A stretch of 33,072 nucleotides of DNA from Pirellulales bacterium (GTDB lineage Bacteria > Planctomycetota > Planctomycetia > Pirellulales > JAIMBC01), in NCBI GenBank assembly GCA_023511675.1, contig JAIMBC010000026.1, positions 1 through 33,072 on the forward strand, in the 5' to 3' direction. The notes beneath the pieces are model-generated. The model was not told where the DNA came from. It saw only the letters and a program-made list of their open reading frames with translations, and searched no databases. This document shows positions 28,301 to 33,072 of the stretch, in pieces (positions within the stretch are counted from its first letter, which is position 1; each line of letters begins with the position of its first letter). The translations under genes and the position numbers were made by a program.

Positions 28301-28822
28301 GCACTGTGCATCCAGCGCATCTATCCCGATCTGCTGGACGACGAGGATGCACGCCTCGTCGCCGAACATACCAGCGAGGCCTGCACCTACCTCTGGCAAC
28401 TGCATCTCAACGGCAAGTTGCAACTCGATCTGAGGCCCATCAATGCGCCCGTAGGCTATCACCACCCCTGCCATCTACGAGCCCTCGAGGTGGGCTCCCC
28501 CGGAGAAAGCCTGCTGCGGCTGATCCCCGGCCTGACGGTGCAGCGGATTGATAAGGGCTGCTCGGGCATGGCAGGCACCTTTGGCATGAAACGCGAGAAT
28601 TACCGCAATAGCCTCCGCGCCGGCTGGCCGTTGATTGCCGCGGTCCGTGAATCGACCTGGCAGGCAGGAACCACCGAGTGCAGCGCCTGCAAGATGCAGA
28701 TGGAGCAGGGCACCACCCGCCCCACCATCCATCCGCTCAAGCTGCTGGCCCTCTCCTACGGCCTGCTCCCTTCAGCCGCTGCGCTGCTCACTGCCCGCAG
28801 CAAGGAACTGACGGTCACATGA
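25376..28822 (+). CDS. FAD-linked oxidase / Fe-S oxidoreductase fusion (YdiJ-like)
   Basis: An 1148-residue fusion. Residues 35-250 are a PCMH-type FAD-binding domain (VRPRTAHDVAACLRYA, HARGAGTGLAGESLGPG, RVNRSGYQLAG, LLVGSEGTLALFTE). Residues 260-520 are the FAD-linked oxidase C-terminal domain with GHAGHGQLHIRPF, GTISGEHADGLSR and FDPLNLLNPGKIVGDD. After a linker of about 175 residues rich in Ala, Gly, Ser and Thr come two 4Fe-4S sites (C724, C727, C730; C785, C788, C791, C795). Two CCG-type domains end the protein (HHPCHLRAL with C1032, then GCSGMAGTFGMKREN and ECSACKMQ); one expected Cys-Cys pair reads Cys-Ser. This is the order of YdiJ/GlcD-GlpC-type dehydrogenases oxidising a D-2-hydroxy acid such as lactate or 2-hydroxyglutarate; the substrate here is unknown. 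The stop overlaps the next start in ATGA. Confidence 0.9.
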   Translation: MDPERERIQEDLRGLVRGEVRCDDVFVQLYSTDASIYQVRPLGVVRPRTAHDVAACLRYAAERQIPIHARGAGTGLAGESLGPGLVLDFSCHFRRILARHAERVRVQPGVVHERLNAFLERSGRTFGPDPAMSHVTTLGSVAAIDGAGSRWLKYGSARRHVLAMQIVLADGKVMEVGREPLVGGHSVDADPRKRDLINRLVDVLGRNAQMIERHQPRSRVNRSGYQLAGVLSEDALDLPRLLVGSEGTLALFTELELATQPLPRHRGLTLLFFERLESAARAVEEILTFSPTACDLMDRRHLTLARETDDRFAQLIPPPAEAMLLVEHDGEDGAGVREQMRALVDRIRRRRRLAFDARQTSSPDEMELYWQLPRRVVPTLYRLKGSTRAVPFVEDIAVPPETLPKFLPEMQNILKQHQVTAALFGHAGHGQLHIRPFLDLSDPQHVAVLQQLANDLYEAVFRFGGTISGEHADGLSRTPFVRRQYGPLYHVFREVKRIFDPLNLLNPGKIVGDDPELHLRHLRPSELAATAISPPSASTEGARLPASAGPATGTLAGRAAAAGMLGTTEGGQMPASGSLAGAAVTTAAVTTAAVTTAAVTAGAGASAAGNSAADTRATGSSAAASQAGGSGATSQQEAGPRLALQAADASPPREAATATANAPPGGVQASPSAATEGRGGVRTSAGASPGQVGTAVGPSSASRFLAQLELAWQPGELVQQVRSCNACGHCRTQAADTRMCPVFRFAPAEEASPRAKANLMRAILTGQLPPEAMGEETFKEVADLCVNCHMCRLECPANVDIPKLMLEAKAAYVANNGLRPSDWVLTRLDLFSALGSRLHPLLNWMLSNRQARWLLEKLAGVARGRKLPRFAPRSFIRQAHRRRLTRPTRRAGRKILYFVDTYANYHDPQLAEALVAVMEHNGVAVYVPPEQTQSGMALVSVGAVDGARAVARRNVRTMAEAIRQGYAIVATEPSAALCIQRIYPDLLDDEDARLVAEHTSEACTYLWQLHLNGKLQLDLRPINAPVGYHHPCHLRALEVGSPGESLLRLIPGLTVQRIDKGCSGMAGTFGMKRENYRNSLRAGWPLIAAVRESTWQAGTTECSACKMQMEQGTTRPTIHPLKLLALSYGLLPSAAALLTARSKELTVT
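27119..27178 (+). repeat. Four tandem 15-base units in the oxidoreductase linker
   Basis: GCGGCCGTCACGACA occurs three times head to tail (27119, 27134, 27149), followed by a fourth copy with one change (27164, ending GGCA). Each unit adds five residues (AAVTT) to the disordered linker and keeps the frame. Confidence 0.85.
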
Positions 28823-29064
28823 ACCTACGCGTGCAGTTGTTTGCCGCCGTGCGCGACGCGGCAGGCACTCCCGTTCTCGAAGTACCCTACACGCCCGGCA
28901 TGACGGTTGCCGATCTGCGCCGCCTGCTCGTCGAACGCCTGCCTGCCCTCACCGCTCTGGCGCCCTACCTTCACTTCGCCATCCATGCCGACTATGCCGC
29001 GGATGGCACGGTCATCCCCCCTGATGCCGACGTGGCATGCATCCCACCCACCAGCGGAGGATGA
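28819..29064 (+). CDS. moaD: MoaD/ThiS-family sulfur carrier
   Basis: An 81-residue ubiquitin-fold protein ending in SGG; the terminal Gly-Gly is the site that is adenylated and turned into a thiocarboxylate. The start MNLRVQLFAAVRDAAGTPVLEV and TVADLRRLLVERLPAL match MoaD, the small subunit of molybdopterin synthase, and DADVACIPPTSGG matches its C-terminus. The gene begins within the stop of the oxidoreductase (ATGA at 28819-28822). No moaE or moeB is in the window, so a role with another sulfur pathway cannot be excluded. Its placement in one run with folE puts two pterin-related genes together. Confidence 0.87.
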   Translation: MNLRVQLFAAVRDAAGTPVLEVPYTPGMTVADLRRLLVERLPALTALAPYLHFAIHADYAADGTVIPPDADVACIPPTSGG

Positions 29065-29133
29065 GTGTCTCTGCCCGCACCGCCTGGCGTACCGGGCAAA
29101 GCCGCCTCGGCCCAGAGCTGATTCTCCGCCTGC

Positions 29134-29152
29134 CCCGGGCCTCTGGCCTGGG
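29134..29152 (+). terminator. Hairpin between convergent moaD and rph
   Basis: CCCGGGCC pairs with GGCCTGGG around a TCT loop (eight pairs, one G-U in the plus-strand RNA). It lies between two converging genes but has no T-run on either side, so it is only a weak candidate for stopping transcription. Confidence 0.3.
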
Positions 29153-29155
29153 AAG

Positions 29156-29887
29156 CTAGTTGCCGGCTCCGCCGAACGGCCAGAATCCACCCAGTGCCGT
29201 ACGCTGCCGTTCCAGTAGAGCGGAGATGCCCTGCCGGGCCGCCTCCAGCAGCTCCTCCAGCTCCTGGCGAGTGAACGTGGCCTCTTCTCCACTGCCCTGC
29301 AGCTCCACATACTTTCCGCCGGAGGTCATGACCACGTTCATATCCACTGCCGCTGCGGCATCTTCCTGATAGTCCAGGTCGAGCAGCACGCGGCCATCCA
29401 CAATGCCCACGCTCACGGCGGCCACGGCCTCTTTCAGGCAGCGCGTGCCCACTTCGGGAAGCGTCTGCAGCGCGTCCACCAATGCCACAAAGGAGCCGGT
29501 GATGCTGGCAGTGCGGGTACCGCCATCTGCCTCCAACACGTCGCAATCGAGCGTGATGGTGCGTTCGCCCAAAGCTGCTAGATCGATCACGGCCCGCAGG
29601 CTCCGCCCAATCAGCCGCTGGATCTCCGTGCTGCGGCCGTCCACCTTGCCGCGCTCTCGCGGCTTGCGCGGCTGCGTGCTGCCCGGCAGCATGTTGTACT
29701 CGGCGGTCACCCACCCCTGGCCCCGGCCCGCCAGCCAGGGGGGTACGGCCGGCTCGATACTGGCCGTACACAACACCGTCGTCCCGCCCCAACGCACCAG
29801 GACGCTGCCCGCAGGAGGACGCGTGAACGACCGCTGAATCTCAATGGGGCGCAGCTCGTCGGGACGGCGCCCGTCGTGTCGGGTCAT
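29156..29887 (-). CDS. rph: Ribonuclease PH
   Basis: A 243-residue phosphorolytic 3'-5' exoribonuclease that trims tRNA 3' ends and forms a hexamer. The family opening [18 protein letters not shown] is followed by [50 protein letters not shown] (phosphate-binding arginines), [22 protein letters not shown], and [19 protein letters not shown] with catalytic aspartates (D170, D176). The start ATG 29887 ([10 protein letters not shown]) gives the usual length, close to E. coli's 238; an upstream in-frame ATG at 29917 is possible, and neither has a clear ribosome site. The usual partner rdgB is not adjacent. It converges with moaD. Confidence 0.95.
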   Translation of the reverse strand: MTRHDGRRPDELRPIEIQRSFTRPPAGSVLVRWGGTTVLCTASIEPAVPPWLAGRGQGWVTAEYNMLPGSTQPRKPRERGKVDGRSTEIQRLIGRSLRAVIDLAALGERTITLDCDVLEADGGTRTASITGSFVALVDALQTLPEVGTRCLKEAVAAVSVGIVDGRVLLDLDYQEDAAAAVDMNVVMTSGGKYVELQGSGEEATFTRQELEELLEAARQGISALLERQRTALGGFWPFGGAGN

Positions 29888-30329
29888 GGCGGCAAAGGAG
29901 GCTGTTGGTTCGATCATACAATGCGCCGCAGTCAGCAGCCCGGTCTCAGATCGCCAGCACGTGCCGGCTCTTAGCATACCTCGCCCCTACGGTAAGGGCA
30001 GCCGCGAGAGGCTGTTGAGCGCCTGCGGCCTTCGCCCCGCTTACTATGCGGGCCCATGGAGCAGGCCGCTGCGTTGCATGAAGAGTCTGTCCTTCGGTAT
30101 CCCGCAGCATGCGTGGGTCCCTTACCTGGCGGAGCGGCGCATGGCGGGTCAAAGGGCTGTTCTCGCTCGTGCGCTGCCTGGGCGTGCCGACCTTCATAAC
30201 CGCTCGCCCGTGAAGGGGAGGAAGCGACGCCCCCTCCCCTGGTTGGTAATGGGGCTGGGAAGGGACCCGTGCCAGCGAGGTGTCGCGTACCGGGGACGGC
30301 AAGGCGAGGGTTCCCGAGCCGTGGGCTTC
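29888..30329. other. Gap between rph and the ABC permease
   Basis: A 442-base gap between two minus-strand genes. A hairpin of eight pairs (AGGGGAGG at 30214-30221 with CCTCCCCT at 30233-30240) lies about 90 bases past the permease stop without a T-run, so termination there is uncertain. No protein-like frame and no clear promoter for rph was found. Confidence 0.35.
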
Positions 30330-31952
30330 TTAGTGTGCCACGCGCCAGCGGACCTTGAACAGCCAGAGCATGAGGGCCAGTAGCCACACGTTGATGGTCA
30401 CGTAGATGCCTGTCGAGGCAGCCCACAGCCAAATGTTGGCCCGGGGGTTGAAGGGCTGCAAGCCATCGTAGAGAGGCACGTTGAACAGCGCGGCAAAGGG
30501 GCTGAGGGCAGTAAGGCGCGAGCTAAGCTGTGCCACGGGCAGCGTGCCGAAGAACGTTTGGATAAAGAAGTCGAGCGCGAGAGGCCCGCAGAACAGCAGG
30601 GTGATCAGCAGGTAGGAGACCATCATGGCGGTGGCGGTCTTGCGGAACAGCACGGAGCAAACCATGGCCAGGGAGGCAGTCGTCACGCACGTCAGCAGGA
30701 CCACAATCAACCAGGCGCCTACCGCCAGCAGGTTTTCGCGGATCCGGGGCGTCATCAGGCAGGAGAGCACCACGGGCCAGAGCAAGAAGGAGGTCAGCAC
30801 GCTGGAGACGCGCAGGCCGGCAAGCAGCTTGCCCCACATGATTTGCCAGGGAGAAAGGATGGTTACCAGCAGCAGCTCCAGCGTTTCCCGCTCGCGTTCG
30901 CTGGTGACGCTGCCGGCGGAGAACACAGGGCCGACGAGCATGTTGAATAACAGTACATAGCTCATGTACCAGGCGGCGAGCTGGGGTTGGATGTACAACA
31001 GCCAGCCCATCAGCGGGATGGCGAGCAGCATGCTCACCTGGATCACCACCCGCAGCATCAGCGTACCCTGGCTAAAGAGTTCGCTGCGCATTTCCTTGTC
31101 GTAGATGGGATTGGCGTTGTCGGGCAGCAGGCTGGTGCGCTTGGGTGGTGCAAACAAACGGTCGGGGAAGTGGTCCCGCTGGATCACCAGGCCCACGGCT
31201 TGCCGCAGTTCCTGTTCTTCGTCGACGACTTCCTTGCCTTCGCTGCCCACGTCGGGCGGATGGAGGAGGCGGCGGCTGGTGGTCAGAAACAGGCTGCCGC
31301 AGAGGAGGGCGGCACCGGCCGGCATCACGGTGACGCTGACAATCAGGCGGAATGCCGAATCGGCTCCTTCGAACACGCGCCAAAAGAGTGCGCCGCACAA
31401 TGCCAGCGGCAGGATCAGCAGGTAGCTGACCACGAGGGAGGCGGCCGTCCGCTTGAAGTAGCTGCTGCAAGCGAGGCTGATCATGCCGAAAGTGAAGACG
31501 GAGACCAGCAACAGCGTGTAGGCGGCGAGCACTTCCTGGAACGAGACGCCGCCCAGGGGCAGGCACAGCAGCACGATGGGGAGACTGGCCACAATCAACA
31601 ACGCCAGATGGGTGAGGGAGGCCAGCAGCTTGCCGAGCACAATGGCGGCGGGGCGCAAGGGGCTGGCCAGCAGCATCTCGTAGCTCTTGCGTTCTTTTTC
31701 CCCGGAGATCGCACCGGAGGCGAAGGCGGGCGTCATGAGCGACGAAAGCAGGTACTGCCCCAGGAAAAAGTAGCTGACCAGTTCCTTGGCCGCTACCGGA
31801 TCGATCAGGTTCACGCGCTCTTGCTGCGGCCAGGCCAGGTAGACCACCACGCCCAGCAGGCCCACATAGGCGAGCAACAGCAGAAAGCCGCGGCTTGCCC
31901 GCAGATTCACCAGCAGCTCGCGCTGCAGGACGGGGTTTTCTCGAAGGTACAT
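30330..31952 (-). CDS. ABC-2 type transporter permease, internally duplicated
   Basis: A 540-residue polytopic membrane protein with about twelve hydrophobic segments in two similar halves. The first half has ISGEKERKSYEMLLASPL followed by VLGKLLASL; the second has TSERERETLELLLVTILSP followed by MWGKLLAGL. This is the cytoplasmic coupling-helix region of ABC-2 (NatB/YhaP-like) permeases, repeated. The loop between the halves (about 230-290) is charged and cytoplasmic. The substrate is unknown; relatives export ions, antibiotics or lipids, or take part in gliding machinery. The ATP-binding subunit that must drive it is not beside it: the neighbours are rph and a divergent phosphorylase gene. 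The start ATG 31952 (MYLRENPVLQRELL) gives the typical amphipathic N-terminus, with no clear ribosome site. Confidence 0.88.
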   Translation of the reverse strand: MYLRENPVLQRELLVNLRASRGFLLLLAYVGLLGVVVYLAWPQQERVNLIDPVAAKELVSYFFLGQYLLSSLMTPAFASGAISGEKERKSYEMLLASPLRPAAIVLGKLLASLTHLALLIVASLPIVLLCLPLGGVSFQEVLAAYTLLLVSVFTFGMISLACSSYFKRTAASLVVSYLLILPLALCGALFWRVFEGADSAFRLIVSVTVMPAGAALLCGSLFLTTSRRLLHPPDVGSEGKEVVDEEQELRQAVGLVIQRDHFPDRLFAPPKRTSLLPDNANPIYDKEMRSELFSQGTLMLRVVIQVSMLLAIPLMGWLLYIQPQLAAWYMSYVLLFNMLVGPVFSAGSVTSERERETLELLLVTILSPWQIMWGKLLAGLRVSSVLTSFLLWPVVLSCLMTPRIRENLLAVGAWLIVVLLTCVTTASLAMVCSVLFRKTATAMMVSYLLITLLFCGPLALDFFIQTFFGTLPVAQLSSRLTALSPFAALFNVPLYDGLQPFNPRANIWLWAASTGIYVTINVWLLALMLWLFKVRWRVAH

Positions 31953-32146
31953 GGTGCTAGCTCGTCTTGCGCGCGGGCGTGGCAGCGGCCGCTCTGGCGA
32001 TTGCGCCCGTTGGCGTCATCGCTGGCGGCGGCGCGGCGCTGCCTGCAGGCCACCGGCGGCCCGCGGCACGCCCGCTGCTTGCCGCCGGCGGGGGCGGCAG
32101 GCAGATGGGCAAAAAAAAATGGGGTCGCGGCGATCCTGCCAGCCGT

Positions 32147-32152
32147 TATAAT
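32147..32152 (+). promoter_or_regulatory. -10 element upstream of the glucan phosphorylase gene
   Basis: A perfect TATAAT in a GC-rich gap, about 48 bases before the candidate start at 32200. No good -35 hexamer is found 16-18 bases upstream; a run of nine A lies at 32111-32119 and could act as an UP-like tract. This gap also serves the divergent ABC permease. Confidence 0.5.
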
Positions 32153-32199
32153 CGAGAGTTTTGAAGTATGCCACGGTTCCTTGCGCCGTGCCGCCGCGG

Positions 32200-33072
32200 A
32201 TGCCAGCCATGCACAGAGCCGACCCTACAGCGAGCCAGGCGGCCGAGCAGCCCTCGCTTGCTTCAGCCACCTCGCTTTCACTCTATGATAAATGCCTCGC
32301 CCTGGCCCACAACCTCTGGTGGAGCTGGCAGCCCGAGGTCGTGAACTTGCTGCGCGACCTGGATCCGATCCGCTGGCGCCAGCTCGATCACAATCCCATC
32401 GCGCTGTTGGCGGAGTTTACACCCGAGCGGTTGGAGATGCGTGCGGCCGAGCTGGTGCTGTACAGCCGCATCAACCACGCCTACCGTCGGCTGAAGGAGT
32501 ACCTGGCGAACAAGCAGACCTGGGGGACCACGCACGCGGGCGTGCTGGGGTCGAAACCGGTGGCGTACTTTTCGGCCGAGTTTGGGCTGCATGAGTCGCT
32601 GCCGATCTATTCAGGGGGGTTGGGGGTATTGTCGGGAGACCACGTGAAGACGGCCAGCGACCTGGGCGTACCCTTCGTGGCGGTGGGGTTGTTCTACGAC
32701 CAGGGCTATTTCAAGCAGCACCTGGACCATGAGGGGTACCAGGTGGAGGAGTACCTGGACACCAAGGTGGAGAATCTGCCCATGGTGCCAGCCCTGGGGC
32801 AGGACGGCCAACCGCTCACGGTCTCGATCGAGACGCGTACGGGCCAGCTCCTGGCCAAGGTGTGGCTGATCCGCGTGGGGCGGGTGAACCTGTACTTGCT
32901 GGATAGCGACGTGGAGGGCAACCGGCCGGAGGATCGGGAGCTGACCAGCCGGCTGTACGGGGGGGACCATCGCACGCGCATCCGGCAGGAGCTGGTGCTG
33001 GGCGTGGTGGGGGTGCGCGCGTTGTACGCCCTGGGGATTACTCCGGGGGTGTGGCACATGAACGAGGGGCAC
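32200..33072 (+). CDS. glgP: Alpha-glucan phosphorylase, 5' part (cut by window end)
   Basis: An open frame without a stop to the window edge, 291 codons from ATG 32200. The protein would release glucose-1-phosphate from glycogen or another alpha-1,4-glucan with phosphate and pyridoxal phosphate (GT35). The N-terminal DUF3417-type motif LAHNLWWSWQPEVVNLLRDL and VAYFSAEFGLHESLPIYSGG, then GVLSGDHVKTASDLGVPFV, mark the short bacterial and archaeal alpha-glucan phosphorylase branch (about 850 residues when full). The pyridoxal lysine lies beyond the window. A second in-frame ATG at 32209 (MHRADPTASQ) is equally possible; neither has a clear ribosome site. Transcription is probably from the TATAAT at 32147. 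Confidence 0.9.
   Translation, partial: MPAMHRADPTASQAAEQPSLASATSLSLYDKCLALAHNLWWSWQPEVVNLLRDLDPIRWRQLDHNPIALLAEFTPERLEMRAAELVLYSRINHAYRRLKEYLANKQTWGTTHAGVLGSKPVAYFSAEFGLHESLPIYSGGLGVLSGDHVKTASDLGVPFVAVGLFYDQGYFKQHLDHEGYQVEEYLDTKVENLPMVPALGQDGQPLTVSIETRTGQLLAKVWLIRVGRVNLYLLDSDVEGNRPEDRELTSRLYGGDHRTRIRQELVLGVVGVRALYALGITPGVWHMNEGH

Overview
The window is GC-rich bacterial chromosome from a diderm organism: it carries the lipid A gene lpxA, and its genes are closely packed with GTG starts and ATGA or TAATG overlaps. I infer a member of the Planctomycetota (Pirellulales or a relative). The reasons are a PilM-PilN fusion followed by two large low-complexity bitopic proteins, a GroEL without the GGM tail, a FAD/Fe-S oxidoreductase fusion, and short palindromic repeats built on GCGGCTAGAAGCC. 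This placement rests on remembered family patterns, not on a search. No rRNA, tRNA, CRISPR array, insertion sequence, integrase or phage gene was seen.

Layout. 135-4913 (minus): an ACS-family MFS transporter, a secreted protein of unknown family translationally coupled to a small and probably frameshifted secreted protein, and a GT39/ArnT-like membrane glycosyltransferase. 5196-7188 (plus): larB (nickel-pincer cofactor synthesis) and nnrD (NAD(P)H-hydrate repair). 7487-9781 (minus): groES-groEL ending at a strong intrinsic terminator. 10192-14550 (minus): a large GH38-like protein without the usual catalytic residues, then cmk and plsC overlapping by one base. 15258-21533 (plus): a three-gene block with a PilM-PilN fusion and two single-pass membrane proteins sharing Gly-Met-Pro-rich linkers; this is the best candidate here for an undescribed system. 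22173-23021 (plus): lpxA. 23424-29064 (plus): a tight run of folE, a polytopic membrane protein, a membrane zinc-ribbon protein, a YdiJ-like FAD/Fe-S fusion and a MoaD/ThiS-like protein. 29156-31952 (minus): rph and an internally duplicated ABC-2 permease. 32200-33072 (plus): the 5' part of an alpha-glucan phosphorylase gene cut by the window end.

Most genes are housekeeping: protein folding, phospholipid and lipid A synthesis, nucleotide metabolism, pterin and molybdopterin synthesis, RNA processing and glycogen turnover. The pil-like block would form an inner-membrane platform for a pilus or pseudopilus machine whose motor ATPase, platform protein, pilins and secretin are not in the window. 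Long open frames antisense to groEL, the GH38-like gene, the pilM fusion and the third pil-block gene are high-GC shadows and were not annotated.
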